From Actinomycetes bacterium (GTDB lineage Bacteria; Actinomycetota; Acidimicrobiia; Acidimicrobiales; RAAP-2): a DNA stretch of 64,000 bases. Made by a program: the position numbers and the translations under genes. The DNA is taken from the NCBI GenBank assembly GCA_021786095.1, contig JAJYNX010000071.1, positions 44,559 to 108,558 of the forward strand, read 5' to 3'. Under the pieces are notes generated by a model. It made no database searches. It was not told where the DNA came from and saw only the letters and a program-made list of their open reading frames with translations. Below, piece after piece: positions 1 to 9,779 of this stretch (the first letter of the stretch is position 1; each line of letters begins with the position of its first letter).

Positions 1-231
1 CGTGCCTACTTCCTGGTCGACGGGCGGCGCCTCGCGGTGCGCCGCGCGCACCTGGTGGCCTTGCCAGACGCGGCGGCGTCGACGGTGGTTCGACTCGGCA
101 GCGAGATCGTGGCGGTGGGCGAGCGAGCCGCACTGGCCCTGGACGAGGTGCGACCGGAAGGCTCACGGTCGATGACCGGCCTCGCGTGGTGGGCGGGCGC
201 GCGCTGGAACGAGGCGCCACGGTGGTCGTAG
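1..231 (+). CDS. fmt: Methionyl-tRNA formyltransferase, C-terminal end (partial)
   Basis: Only the last 76 codons are in the window, read in frame from base 1 to the TAG at 229-231. The residues resemble the C-terminal OB-like domain of Fmt: a basic stretch RRLAVRRAHLV, then LDEVRPEGSRSMTG and a final GARW. This fits the family pattern L-EVQPEGKR-M---W--G-R. Fmt formylates initiator Met-tRNA, and the C-terminal domain helps bind the tRNA. It lies just upstream of rpe, and def-fmt-(rsmB)-rpe is a common actinobacterial order. The rsmB gene sometimes found between them is absent. The call rests on a short fragment, so it is likely rather than certain. Confidence 0.7.
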   Translation, partial: RAYFLVDGRRLAVRRAHLVALPDAAASTVVRLGSEIVAVGERAALALDEVRPEGSRSMTGLAWWAGARWNEAPRWS

Positions 232-256
232 CGGTGGCGCACTCTAGGCTGAACCC

Positions 257-946
257 GTGACGTCGATCAGTGTCGGCCCCGCAGGGCAGTTGCGTATCGC
301 CCCGTCGATCCTGTCGGCGGACTTCGGCTTCCTCGCCGATGCGGTGCGCGCGGTGGACGCCGAGACCGACTGGCTGCACCTGGACGTCATGGATGGTCAC
401 TTCGTGCCCAACGTCACGATCGGTCCGCCCGTGGTGCGCTCCCTGCGCCGCTACAGCGGGCGCGCCTTCGACTGTCACCTCATGATGTCCGAGCCGGGTC
501 GCTACCTCGAGGCCTTCGCGGCGGCGGGGGCGACGAGCTGCACGGTGCACGTCGAGGTGGGCGACACCGCGGCGCTGGTGCGTGAAGCCCGCCAGCTGGG
601 GCTGCGCGTCGGCGTGGCCGCGAATCCCGACACCCCCTTCGAGGTGGTGGCGCCGTTCCTCGAGTCGATCGACCTTCTGCTGCTCATGACGGTCTTCCCG
701 GGCTTCGCTGGGCAGTCCTTCATGGCTGAGGTCATGGGAAAGGTGGCGCTCGCGCGCGAGGAGATCGACCGGCGCGGTCTGCCCGTCGACCTGGAGGTCG
801 ACGGGGGCATCGACGTGACGACCGCGCCGATCGCCACGCGCGCCGGCGCCAACGTGTTGGTGGCCGGCTCGGCGATCTTCGCACAGGACGACGCGCGCGG
901 AGCCGCCCACCGGCTGCGCGAGGCGGCGCTGGAGGGTCTGGCGTGA
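257..946 (+). CDS. rpe: Ribulose-phosphate 3-epimerase
   Basis: This 229-residue TIM-barrel enzyme interconverts D-ribulose 5-phosphate and D-xylulose 5-phosphate in the pentose phosphate pathway. The N-terminal APSILSADF motif, the metal/catalytic segment HLDVMDGHFVPN (about residues 41-52), the MTVFPGFAGQSF loop and the phosphate-binding VDGGI and AGSAIF segments are all present at normal family length. The GTG start is supported by a -10-like TAGGCT at 245-250 that ends exactly six bases before it, so the mRNA is probably leaderless. The stop overlaps the ribD start by four bases. Ribulose 5-phosphate is also the substrate of RibB, which makes the rib neighbourhood sensible. Confidence 0.96.
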   Translation: MTSISVGPAGQLRIAPSILSADFGFLADAVRAVDAETDWLHLDVMDGHFVPNVTIGPPVVRSLRRYSGRAFDCHLMMSEPGRYLEAFAAAGATSCTVHVEVGDTAALVREARQLGLRVGVAANPDTPFEVVAPFLESIDLLLLMTVFPGFAGQSFMAEVMGKVALAREEIDRRGLPVDLEVDGGIDVTTAPIATRAGANVLVAGSAIFAQDDARGAAHRLREAALEGLA

Positions 947-1928
947 CCCTCGACGCGGTGGAGCTCATGGCGGCGGCGATCGAGGAGGGGGAGAAGGCTC
1001 GCTACCACGCTCCCCCCAATCCGTGGGTCGGCGCCCTGGTCGTGGGGCCGGACGGCCGCGTCCTCGCCCAGGGGCACACCCAGGTACCCGGCGAGGCCCA
1101 CGCCGAGATCGACGCGCTGCGCCGCGCCGGCGAGCGGGCGCGAGGCGCCACCCTGGTCGTCACCCTGGAGCCGTGCGCGCACCAGGGCCGTACCGGTCCC
1201 TGCACCGAGGCGATCATCGCGGCGGGGATCGAGCGGGTGATCGTGGGAGTGGTCGACCCCGACGCGCGCGTCGCGGGACGCGGCGTGGCCCGGTTGCGCG
1301 AGGCGGGACTGGAGGTGACGCTCGACGTCGCGGCGCCGGCGGTTCGCGAGCAGTTGGGGGCCTACCTGTGGCACCGGGCCACGGGACGGCCGTACGTGGT
1401 GGCCAAGGTGGCGGCCACCCTGGACGGGGCGGTGGCGATGGCCGACGGTACGAGTCAGTGGATCACTGGTGAGGCGGCCCGGCGCGACGCCCACGTGCTG
1501 CGCGCGCAGAGCCAGGCGATCGTGGTGGGGGCGGGGACCGTACGCGCGGACGATCCTCGGCTGACGGCGCGACTGGGCGACATCGTGCTCGAGCCCCTGC
1601 GGGTGGTGCTGGGCCACGCGCCGGCGACGGCGCGGGTGCGACCGTGCCTCGAGCACCAGGGGGATCTGGGCGCTCTGCTGGACGACCTGGGGCAGATGGA
1701 CGTCGTCCAGGTACTGGTCGAGGGCGGGCCGCGTACCGTGAGCGCGTTCCTCGACGCGCGCCTGGTCAACCGCGTGGTGTGGTACGCGGCGCCGGCGTTC
1801 GCCGGGTCGCGTGAGACGACCGGCGCGCTGGCGGGGCTGACGACGCCGACGCTGGGGGACCTGCGGCGTGGTCGGCTCGTCGGCGTACGCCAAATCGGCG
1901 ATGATATACGAATGGACGTGGAGATCTG

Positions 1929-1929
<1 letters not shown>
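943..1929 (+). CDS. ribD: Bifunctional riboflavin biosynthesis deaminase/reductase RibD
   Basis: RibD performs two successive steps of riboflavin synthesis: deamination of the 2,5-diamino-6-ribosylaminopyrimidinone phosphate and NADPH reduction of the ribose side chain. The N-terminal zinc deaminase domain is clear: HAE at 53-55 supplies the His ligand and catalytic Glu, and PCAHQGRTGPC supplies Cys78 and Cys87. The reductase domain starts near residue 130 (PYVVAKVAATLDG) and includes VVGAGTVRADDPRL and the VEGGP motif. At 328 residues it is somewhat shorter than typical RibD (about 360). It starts with GTG inside the rpe stop and overlaps ribBA by one base, so the genes are translationally coupled. 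Confidence 0.95.
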
Positions 1930-3135
<1,206 letters not shown>

Positions 3136-3152
<17 letters not shown>

Positions 3153-3681
3153 CACCGCGTTCGACGAGGAGGTTGCGCGCCGGACGCGGGCCCGCGTGGG
3201 CACCTACCTCGAGGGGGACCACGAGGGTCGAGGTCGGCGGGTGGCGCTGGCGTGCGCTCGCTTCAACGGTGGCGTGACGCTGCGCCTGGTGGAGGGGGCC
3301 CTCGCGCGCCTCGACGAGTCCGGCGTGGACCGCGCCGACGTGACGCTGGCCTGGGCGCCCGGTGCGTTCGAGTTGCCGGCTCTGGCCCGAGCGCTCATTG
3401 CGTCGCCGCGACCCGTCGACGCCGTGGTGGCGCTGGGTGCGGTGATTCGCGGTGAGACCGGCCACTACGACCTGGTCGCGGGGGAGTGCGCCCGCGGGCT
3501 CCAGGACGTGCAGCTGACCACGGGGGTCCCCGTGGTCTTCGGGGTCCTGACCACCGAGACGGTGGACCAGGCGTGGGAGCGCTCCGCGCCCGACGAGACC
3601 AACAAGGGCGCCGAGGCCGTCACCACGGCCCTGGAGATGGTCTCGCTGCTGGCGCTGATCGGTGACGATCGTCGCTCGTGA
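3136..3681 (+). CDS. ribH: 6,7-dimethyl-8-ribityllumazine synthase
   Basis: RibH condenses the RibD-derived pyrimidine with DHBP to give lumazine, the substrate of riboflavin synthase, and usually forms 60-mer or pentamer shells. This 181-residue protein shows ARFNGGVT, the WAPGAFELP motif, ALGAVIRGETGHYD (with the catalytic His near residue 110) and PVVFGVLTTET. It carries about 25 extra N-terminal residues compared with minimal family members. The ATG at 3136 lies inside the end of ribBA, so the genes overlap by 17 bases. A longer upstream reading is possible but would run further through ribBA, so I reject it. Confidence 0.95.
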
Positions 3682-3896
3682 TCGAGGGCGTGATCGAGGA
3701 GTTCGACGCGTGGCGCGGTGTGGGCGTCGTGCGCGATCGTGGGGGCGAGCGTCTGTTCTTCCACTGCGTGGAGATCGCCGACGCCAGCCGCTCGATCGAG
3801 CCGGGCACGCTGGTGCGGGCTCGGCGCGCGGCCGGTCAGCGCGGTGACGACGAGGCGCGTATGGTCACACCACGGTCCGCGGACGTTGTAGTTTAG
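3678..3896 (+). CDS. Small cold-shock-domain-like protein
   Basis: The 72-residue protein reads like a divergent cold-shock domain, a five-stranded beta-barrel that binds single-stranded RNA or DNA. VIEEFDAWRGVGVV matches the opening strands (classical proteins have V-WF---KGFGF), and LFFHCVEIADASRSIEPG matches the VFVHFS---G---L--G region. The aromatic RNP1 residues are largely replaced, because GVGVV stands where GFGFI is usual, so nucleic-acid affinity may be weak or altered. Its GTG overlaps the ribH stop by four bases, tying its translation to the riboflavin genes. Assignment is by motif pattern only. Confidence 0.7.
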   Translation: MIEGVIEEFDAWRGVGVVRDRGGERLFFHCVEIADASRSIEPGTLVRARRAAGQRGDDEARMVTPRSADVVV

Positions 3897-3986
3897 GTCC
3901 ACTATGGCCGTACTGGGGGGTAACGCGTTCGCGAGGTGGCGCGTCACGTGTCGTGGGCCGTTCGGGGCGCGCCGCGGAGCACACGT

Positions 3987-4766
3987 GTGACGGGACCGTC
4001 ATCGACGACACCCCTGTTGGCGCTCGAGGGCGTCTCGGTGCGCTTCGGGGGGCTGCAGGCGCTGCGTGACGTGTCCTTCGCGGTGTCCCCGGGAGAGATC
4101 GTGGGGCTCATCGGACCCAACGGCGCCGGCAAGACCACGGCGTTCAACGTCGCTTGCGGCTTCGTGCGTCCGACGAGCGGACGGGTGGTCCTGCCCGCGG
4201 CCGGCGTGATCAGTCCGCGCGCCACCCAACTGGCGCGCGCCGGGGTGGCGCGAACGCTCCAAGGCGTGGGGCTCTTCCCTCACGTCACGGTCCTCGAGAA
4301 CGTCATGGCTGGTGGACAGATACGTCCCGGCGGGGGATTCGTGGCCGGTCTCCTGGGTCTACCGCGCTCGGTGCGCGCCGAGCGCCAGCTGCGCCACGAC
4401 GCCGCGGCGATGCTCGAGCGCCTGGGGGTGGCCAGCTTCGCCGCGGCGCTGCCCGGCTCGATCCCCTACGGAGTGGCGAAGAAGGTGTCGGTGGCTCGGG
4501 CGCTGATGTGCGAGCCTTCCCTGCTGCTGCTCGATGAGCCGGCGTCGGGGCTCGACGAGGCGGAACTGAGCGACTTCGCGTCGCTGATTCGCGACTTGCG
4601 CGCGACCATGGGGGTGCTGCTGGTGGAGCACGACATGGAGTTCGTGATGCCTCTCGTGGACCGGCTGGTCGTGCTCGACTTCGGTCAGGTCATCGCGAGT
4701 GGGACGCCGGGCGAGGTGCGCGTGCACGAGGCCGTGATCGCCGCCTACCTGGGGGTGGAGGAGTGA
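3987..4766 (+). CDS. livG: Branched-chain amino acid type ABC transporter ATPase, LivG-like
   Basis: This is one of two cytoplasmic ATPases of a HAAT (LIV-type) importer. Walker A GPNGAGKT lies near residues 42-50 and Walker B LLLLDEPASGLD near 179-190, with an H-loop in LLVEHDMEF. The signature is the LivG-type degenerate form PYGVAKKVSVARAL rather than LSGGQ. I choose the GTG at 3987 (259 residues) because GGAG at 3976-3979 gives a ribosome site seven bases upstream. The reading frame is open back to 3936 but that start lacks a spaced ribosome site. It overlaps the livF start by four bases, opening an operon with livF, livH and livM. Confidence 0.92.
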   Translation: MTGPSSTTPLLALEGVSVRFGGLQALRDVSFAVSPGEIVGLIGPNGAGKTTAFNVACGFVRPTSGRVVLPAAGVISPRATQLARAGVARTLQGVGLFPHVTVLENVMAGGQIRPGGGFVAGLLGLPRSVRAERQLRHDAAAMLERLGVASFAAALPGSIPYGVAKKVSVARALMCEPSLLLLDEPASGLDEAELSDFASLIRDLRATMGVLLVEHDMEFVMPLVDRLVVLDFGQVIASGTPGEVRVHEAVIAAYLGVEE

Positions 4767-5470
4767 TCGTCGTCGAGAACCTCTCGGTCTCCTACGGCGC
4801 CGTGCGCGCACTGCAGTCGGTGTCCTTCGAGGCGCCGTCGGGTGAGATCACGGCGGTTCTCGGAGCGAACGGCGCTGGCAAGACGACCCTACTGCGCACG
4901 ATCAGCGGCCTCGTGACCCCGCTGTCGGGTACCGTCCGCAAGGACGGTGACCTGCTCAGCGGCCGCAAGACCGAGGACATCGTGCGCCTCGGCGTCGCGC
5001 ACGTGCCCGAGGGCCGCGGCGTGATCGCGGAGTTCACGGTCGAGGAGAACCTACGACTGGGATTCATGATCGCGCGGGGGTCGCTGGCCGACGCACTGGA
5101 CGAGCAGTACGCGATCTTTCCGGTGCTGGGGGAGCGGCGCCGTCAGGCCGCCGCCACGTTGTCGGGAGGCGAGCGCCAGATGCTCGCGATGGCGCGCGCC
5201 CTGATCGCCCGGCCTCGCGTGCTGCTGCTGGACGAGCCGTCGCTGGGTCTGGCGCCACTGGTCACGGCGCAACTGATGCAGCAGATCCGCGAGTTGTGCG
5301 CGAGGGAGAATCTGACGGTGGTGCTGGTCGAGCAGAACGCGACGTCGGCGTTGCGTATCGCCCAGCGCGCCGTAGTCCTGCGGGTCGGGGTCGTGGTCGC
5401 CAACGACACCGCCGCGGCCGTGCGCGACGACGAGAACTTGCGCCAGTACTACCTGGGGATGGTGGAGTGA
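4763..5470 (+). CDS. livF: Branched-chain amino acid type ABC transporter ATPase, LivF-like
   Basis: Second ATPase of the LIV-type importer, 235 residues, the normal LivF length. Walker A GANGAGKTT begins near residue 34, the LSGGERQMLAMARAL signature near 133, Walker B LLLDEPSLGLAP near 153 and the switch region VVLVEQNATSAL near 187. LivF pairs with LivG on the cytoplasmic face of the LivHM channel. The GTG start overlaps the livG stop (GTGA) and its own stop overlaps the livH ATG (TGATG), so the four genes are translationally coupled. Confidence 0.93.
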   Translation: MIVVENLSVSYGAVRALQSVSFEAPSGEITAVLGANGAGKTTLLRTISGLVTPLSGTVRKDGDLLSGRKTEDIVRLGVAHVPEGRGVIAEFTVEENLRLGFMIARGSLADALDEQYAIFPVLGERRRQAAATLSGGERQMLAMARALIARPRVLLLDEPSLGLAPLVTAQLMQQIRELCARENLTVVLVEQNATSALRIAQRAVVLRVGVVVANDTAAAVRDDENLRQYYLGMVE

Positions 5471-6369
5471 TGGATTCGTTTCTGACGTCGCGCAACGTGT
5501 CCGACCTGCTCGGCGGGGTGACCAGCGGGGTCATCTACGCGCTGGTCGCCCTCAGCCTGGTGCTGATCTGGCGCTCGACGAGGATGCTCAACTTCGCCCA
5601 GGGCGCGATGGCGGTCTTCGCCACCTACATCGGCTTCGCCATCCTCGCCCCCTCGACCAATTACTGGGTGTCGATGGCCGTGGCGATTCTGGCGGGTCTG
5701 GTGCTGGGCGGCGTCACCGAGCGGGTGCTGGTGCGTCCCCTGTACGGCAAGCCCGAGATCAACCCGATCGTGGCGATGGTCGGGCTGCTGCTGGTACTCG
5801 AGTCCATCGCCGCAGCGATCTGGTCCACCTCCTCTCGGGCGCTGGCGACGCCCTTCTCCATCGTGGACTGGCAGTTGAACCACAAGCCGGTGGCCCTGTC
5901 ACCCTTCGCCCTCTACGAGATCATCACCTCCCTCGTGGTGATGGCCATCGTGGCCGGGCTCTTCCAGTACACGAAGTTGGGGCTGCAGCTGCGCGCGGCG
6001 GCTCTGGCTCCGGAGGTGTCACGGCTGCTGGGGGTTCGCGTGGGCCGCATGCTCACGGTGGGGTGGATGCTCTCGACGGCGGTGGGCGCGGTGACCGCGG
6101 TGCTGGTGGCGTCGAACTTCTTCACGGGTCTGACCCCGAGCGGCATGGACGGGGTGTTCGCGTTCGGCTTCATCGCCGCCGCCATCGGCGGTCTCGACAG
6201 CCCGGTGGGGGCGATGGTGTCGGGCCTCGCCCTGGGTGTGGTGTTCCAGTTCGTGGGGGACTACGTGAACTCCAACGCGATCATCCTCGTCGCACTGGCG
6301 ATGCTGATCGTCTCGCTCATGGTGCGCCCCAACGGGATCTTCACCCGTAGCGCCCAGCGGAGGGTGTGA
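5470..6369 (+). CDS. livH: Branched-chain amino acid type ABC transporter permease, LivH-like
   Basis: A 299-residue inner-membrane permease with about eight hydrophobic segments. The family motif MLNFAQGAMAVFATYIG follows the first helix, and the cytoplasmic EAA-like region ALAPEVSRLLGVRVGRM is near residues 178-194, where it would contact LivF or LivG. The ATG at 5470 overlaps the livF stop. A much longer upstream frame exists but overlaps livF almost completely and is not credible. Substrate cannot be read from sequence; LIV-family systems also carry urea, amides and aromatic acids. Confidence 0.92.
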   Translation: MDSFLTSRNVSDLLGGVTSGVIYALVALSLVLIWRSTRMLNFAQGAMAVFATYIGFAILAPSTNYWVSMAVAILAGLVLGGVTERVLVRPLYGKPEINPIVAMVGLLLVLESIAAAIWSTSSRALATPFSIVDWQLNHKPVALSPFALYEIITSLVVMAIVAGLFQYTKLGLQLRAAALAPEVSRLLGVRVGRMLTVGWMLSTAVGAVTAVLVASNFFTGLTPSGMDGVFAFGFIAAAIGGLDSPVGAMVSGLALGVVFQFVGDYVNSNAIILVALAMLIVSLMVRPNGIFTRSAQRRV

Positions 6370-7559
6370 TGGCGCGCGTGGTGGGGTCTCGTCTGGGAGT
6401 GGGTCTGGCCCTCAGCGTGGTGGCGGTCGTGATCGTGGCGCTGCTGAGCTCCTCGACGCGCCTGGCGGTGGCCCTGGGCCTCGGCGTGGCCGTGCTCGGC
6501 GTGGGGGCGACGCTGGTGAGCCTGCCGGCTGTGCGCCGCGACCATCCCGTGGTGACCAGGGCGCTCATCAGTGTGGTCGTCGTCGACCTCGCCGTCGTGC
6601 TCACCTTCCGCGTCTCGGCGACATCGAACTCCAACGTGGCCATCGGGGCCGCGATGGCCATCGTGCTGCTGGGCCTGTCCTTCCTGACCGGTTCGTCGGG
6701 GCAGATCTCGCTGGGCAACGGCGCCTTCATGGGAGTGGGCGCCTTCACCGTCGGGATCTGGGCGGATCACCACGCGACGACGCCACTGGTGGTGGTCCTC
6801 GTCCTGGCGACCGTGGCCGGGGCGCTGGTCGGGCTGGTCCTGGGCTTGCCGGCCACTCGCTTGCGCGGGCCCTACCTGGCCGGGATGACGCTGGCCTTCG
6901 CCGTGGCCTTTGGAGCGATCCTCAACGTCTTCAGCTCGTGGACGGGCGGTGACTCGGGGCTGCAGTTGCCGTCGGCCGTGGTCGCCCCGCACTGGCTGGC
7001 CTCCTACTTCGGGCCGGGCGCGTCCACGTTAACCACCAGCAGCGCCTGGCTGGCCGATATCTCGATCGTGGTGACCGGGGTGGCGCTGTTCCTCATGGCC
7101 AACCTGTTCGCGAGTCGCACCGGGCGCGCGATGCGTCTGGTGCGCGACAACGACGTCGCCGCCGAGCTCGTGGGCGTCTCGTTGCCGCGCGCGCGCGTCG
7201 TCGCCTTCACCGTATCCGCGGCCTACGCCGCACTCGGTGGGGCGCTGTGGACGCTGGTCAACAACGCGGTGTCGCCGTCGACCTACGGATTCGTGCTGTC
7301 GATCACCATCCTTTCGCTCGTGGTCATCGGCGGTATCGGCACCATTCCGGGTGCGATCATCGGGGGGATCATCTACGCCTTCTCCGCTGGTGCCATCTCG
7401 TGGCTGACCGCGCACCTGGGACTCAACCCCCAGGGCAACGTGGCGAGTCAGTTGGACGGCATCATCTTCGGCGGGCTGCTGGTCCTGACGATCGTCTTCG
7501 CGCCGATGGGCATCGCCGGACTCGTTCGTCACGGGTGGCGCCGGTGGCGTCGCGGCTGA
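6366..7559 (+). CDS. livM: Branched-chain amino acid type ABC transporter permease, LivM-like
   Basis: A 397-residue permease partner of LivH. It has about ten hydrophobic segments. The conserved LivM region SGQISLGNGAFMGVGAF lies near residues 110-126, and the cytoplasmic loop RAMRLVRDNDVAAELVGV carries the ATPase-contacting EAA-like sequence. Both GTG at 6366 and the following ATG at 6369 are usable; the ATG overlaps the livH stop. The first three hydrophobic segments before the core domain make it longer than LivH, as is usual for LivM. It is the last gene of the livGFHM run, and the binding protein follows after a promoter. Confidence 0.92.
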   Translation: MMARVVGSRLGVGLALSVVAVVIVALLSSSTRLAVALGLGVAVLGVGATLVSLPAVRRDHPVVTRALISVVVVDLAVVLTFRVSATSNSNVAIGAAMAIVLLGLSFLTGSSGQISLGNGAFMGVGAFTVGIWADHHATTPLVVVLVLATVAGALVGLVLGLPATRLRGPYLAGMTLAFAVAFGAILNVFSSWTGGDSGLQLPSAVVAPHWLASYFGPGASTLTTSSAWLADISIVVTGVALFLMANLFASRTGRAMRLVRDNDVAAELVGVSLPRARVVAFTVSAAYAALGGALWTLVNNAVSPSTYGFVLSITILSLVVIGGIGTIPGAIIGGIIYAFSAGAISWLTAHLGLNPQGNVASQLDGIIFGGLLVLTIVFAPMGIAGLVRHGWRRWRRG

Positions 7560-7580
7560 GAGCCGCCGCGTCGTGGTGAC

Positions 7581-7609
7581 TTGCAACGCCTGGTGCCAGG
7601 GTCTACTGT
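7581..7609 (+). promoter_or_regulatory. Promoter of the LIV binding-protein gene
   Basis: A -35-like TTGCAA (7581-7586) and a -10-like TACTGT (7604-7609) are separated by 17 bases. The spacer contains the palindrome CCTGGTGCCAGG (7589-7600), which could be an operator. A separate promoter would let the binding protein be made in excess over the membrane complex, as is common for such systems. Inferred from motif match only. Confidence 0.5.
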
Positions 7610-7653
7610 CACTGCGCACGGACTTACCCGTGAGTTAGAGAGTGGGGGATGCT

Positions 7654-8991
7654 ATGGGAGTTAGTCGGATGCGGCGCATGGCCGCGGGGGTGGCCGCGCT
7701 GACCGCGGTAGCCAGCGCGGCGACGCTGACGGGAACGGTGGCCGCGCAGGCGGCCCCCGCGACGCCCGGGGTGACCCCGAGTCAGGTGACCATTGGTGCC
7801 ACCGTGCCGCTCACGGGGATCGCGGCTACCGGCTACAGCGAGGTCGCCAAGGCCGCCAACGCGGTGTTCTCGTGGGTGAACCACCACGGTGGGGTCAACG
7901 GGCGCCGGATCAACTACATCATCAAGGACGACTGCTACGGCACGCCGGGCTTCGGGTGCACCGGCAATCCCAACACGGTGCAGCTGACCAAGGATCTGAT
8001 CCAGACGCCGGTGTTCGCGACCGTGGGATCGCTGGGTACGCCGACTCAGGACTCGGTGCGCGCGCTACTCAAGAGCGCGGGCGTCCCACAGCTGTTCGTC
8101 AACTCCGGGTCCAAGGACTGGAACAACGCCAAGCAGTACCCGGGGCTGTTCGGCTGGCAGACCAGCTACACCGTGGAGAGCAAGATCATCGGCACGTACC
8201 TGAAGGCCCACTACGCGGGCCAGAAGATCTGCTTCCTGGGCCAGAACGACGACTTCGGCGCCAACGGCCTGCTGGGCCTGCGTGACGTGGGGATCAACCC
8301 GACCGACGTGGCGATGTACGACGTTGCAGGCCTGGTGACGGGCGGCGCGGGGTACTTCACGCCCTTCATCCAGAAGTTCCAGAGCGACGGCTGCACGGTG
8401 GTCTACCTCGACACGATCCCCCAGGCCACGGACGCGGCCCTGGGCAACGCCGAGGCGCTCAGCTACAAGCCGCTGTGGGCGATCTCCAGCGTCGGGGCCG
8501 ACCCGACCACGGTGGGGCTCGCCTTCGCGGGCAAGCCGGACCCCGAGGTCGGCGCCATCTCCTTCAGCTACCTCCCGGCGTCGACGGCCGCGAACCAGTG
8601 GCGCTCGTGGATGCGCAAGATCCTGTCGGCCGACAAGACGGACTTCCCGAACTTCACGGCCACGACGCCGCTGGACGGCAACATGGCCTACGGCATCGGC
8701 TGGGGCGTGGCCTTCGTGGAGACCCTGAAGGCGGCCGGGCGCAACTTCACGCGCGCGAGCTTCCTGCACACGCTGATGACGACCACGCTGCAGACGCCGG
8801 CGCTGGTGCCGCTCAAGTACTCGCCGACCAACCACCAGGGGCTGACCGGCGGCTACATCGTCAAGGTCTCCGGGCCCACGGCGACCTCGGTGCTGGACCC
8901 GACGGTGTTCACCACCGGGCCGACCAAGGCGAGCAAGCTGGTGCGGGCCAAGGTCCTGAGCACGCGGGTTCCCGCCTGGCTCATCAACTGA
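7654..8991 (+). CDS. LIV-type ABC transporter substrate-binding protein
   Basis: A 445-residue secreted receptor with a Sec signal peptide: basic MGVSRMRR, a hydrophobic Ala/Val/Thr core and an AQAAPA cleavage region near residue 32. The mature part is a Peripla_BP_6 fold with GVTPSQVTIGATVPLTG at its start and the hinge segments ATVGSLGTPTQDSVR and ICFLGQNDDFGANG. No lipobox Cys is visible, so anchoring is unclear. I choose the ATG at 7654, which has GGGGGA at 7644-7649 upstream; an in-frame GTG at 7642 is the alternative. It completes the livGFHM importer and is followed by a strong hairpin. Confidence 0.9.
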   Translation: MGVSRMRRMAAGVAALTAVASAATLTGTVAAQAAPATPGVTPSQVTIGATVPLTGIAATGYSEVAKAANAVFSWVNHHGGVNGRRINYIIKDDCYGTPGFGCTGNPNTVQLTKDLIQTPVFATVGSLGTPTQDSVRALLKSAGVPQLFVNSGSKDWNNAKQYPGLFGWQTSYTVESKIIGTYLKAHYAGQKICFLGQNDDFGANGLLGLRDVGINPTDVAMYDVAGLVTGGAGYFTPFIQKFQSDGCTVVYLDTIPQATDAALGNAEALSYKPLWAISSVGADPTTVGLAFAGKPDPEVGAISFSYLPASTAANQWRSWMRKILSADKTDFPNFTATTPLDGNMAYGIGWGVAFVETLKAAGRNFTRASFLHTLMTTTLQTPALVPLKYSPTNHQGLTGGYIVKVSGPTATSVLDPTVFTTGPTKASKLVRAKVLSTRVPAWLIN

Positions 8992-8995
8992 CGTG

Positions 8996-9033
8996 CCGAC
9001 GACGGCGGCGGGCTTGCCCGCCGCCGTCGTCGG
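8996..9033. terminator. Perfect 18-bp hairpin, probable bidirectional terminator
   Basis: Bases 8996-9013 and 9016-9033 are perfect reverse complements with a two-base centre. The structure begins five bases after the stop of the LIV binding-protein gene and lies about 45 bases beyond the 3' end of the gene converging from the other strand. There is no T-tract, which is common for actinobacterial terminators. Confidence 0.75.
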
Positions 9034-9079
9034 ACGAGTCGAGGTTGAGTCGGCTCGCGCGGCGTTGGTTCGACGGGCG

Positions 9080-9388
9080 TCAGTCCGGCGCGGTGGCGTC
9101 GGGAGCCGGCGCGGCGGGCGCGGGTGCGCTCGCGGCGCGCACGTAGACCTGCTGCACTTCAGCCAGGGCCTGGCGGTAGAGGTCGCGGTGCTCGCCGAGC
9201 CGCTCGCCGCCGGCCGTGATCATCGCCGCGACGACGTCGATCGTGACCTGTGCCGCGGGCAACTGGGGGGGCTCGGCGGCGAGGTGGATCGCCGCCAACT
9301 GGAGCAGGTGCAGGATGTGGTTTCCCAGGACGACGTCGACGGGCGTCGTGCGCAGGATGTCCTTCTCGTCGTCGGTGGCGTCGCTCAC
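9080..9388 (-). CDS. Small DUF1844-like helical protein
   Basis: A 102-residue acidic, mostly helical protein ending in an Ala/Pro-rich tail. The core (TTPVDVVLGNHILHLLQLAA... then AQVTIDVVAAMITA... and LYRQALAEVQQVYV) has the layout of DUF1844 proteins: a first helix with buried Leu/His residues, a P---LA--TIDL-A--- segment, and a final helix ending near the C-terminus. Its function is unknown. The GTG start at 9388 is favoured over a longer frame from 9466 because a -10-like TACCCT (minus strand, 9395-9400) ends six bases before it, suggesting a leaderless transcript. It is divergent from infC. Confidence 0.6.
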   Translation of the reverse strand: MSDATDDEKDILRTTPVDVVLGNHILHLLQLAAIHLAAEPPQLPAAQVTIDVVAAMITAGGERLGEHRDLYRQALAEVQQVYVRAASAPAPAAPAPDATAPD

Positions 9389-9779
9389 GGCTCCAGGGTA
9401 GCGGGCAGGACGAGGCTGATTCGACGGAGGTTTTCCACTCAGCGGTGGCCCTGGGAGGGGAGCCACCGCTGAGTGGCGGAGTGGCTAGGACAAACCGTGA
9501 TGCGGGCGCGATCGGCGGGAGGGACCGATCGTGATTCGCGGCGTCGGGTCTAGCGGCACGGGGTCCACCGTACGACGGTCGGCTAAAGCGGGGGCAGTGA
9601 GTGGGTAAGGAGTGGGTAAGAGTCCCGTCCGCCGCCTGCTAACCTGGCCCGAGTACACAGCAAGTGAGGTTGGCGAGGCCGGCCTCCACCCGGCCGCGAG
9701 ACGTGCGTCGGGTTTCAGGAGTTTGCGCCCCGCTTGCCGTGGTGACGTGTTGAGCGTCGCGAGGAGCAAGGAGAGGGAT
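9389..9779. other. Divergent intergenic region upstream of infC
   Basis: This 391-base region contains a perfect 15-bp inverted repeat (9435-9449 with 9462-9476), an 11-bp tandem repeat GAGTGGGTAAG (9599-9609 and 9610-9620), a -10-like TAACCT at 9640-9645 and a small hairpin GGCCGG/CCGGCC at 9677-9695. If TAACCT is the promoter, infC has a leader of roughly 130 bases. infC-rpmI-rplT leaders in other bacteria are autoregulated by L20 or IF3, and this leader could be similar, but I cannot confirm a known fold. I see no gene or tRNA here. Confidence 0.5.
9435..9476. repeat. 15-bp perfect inverted repeat upstream of infC
   Basis: Arms at 9435-9449 and 9462-9476 are exact reverse complements around a 12-base centre. 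It sits between the divergent DUF1844-like gene and infC, about 300 bases before infC. No T-tract follows on either strand, so a terminator role is doubtful. It could be a protein-binding site or a dispersed repeat. Confidence 0.6.
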
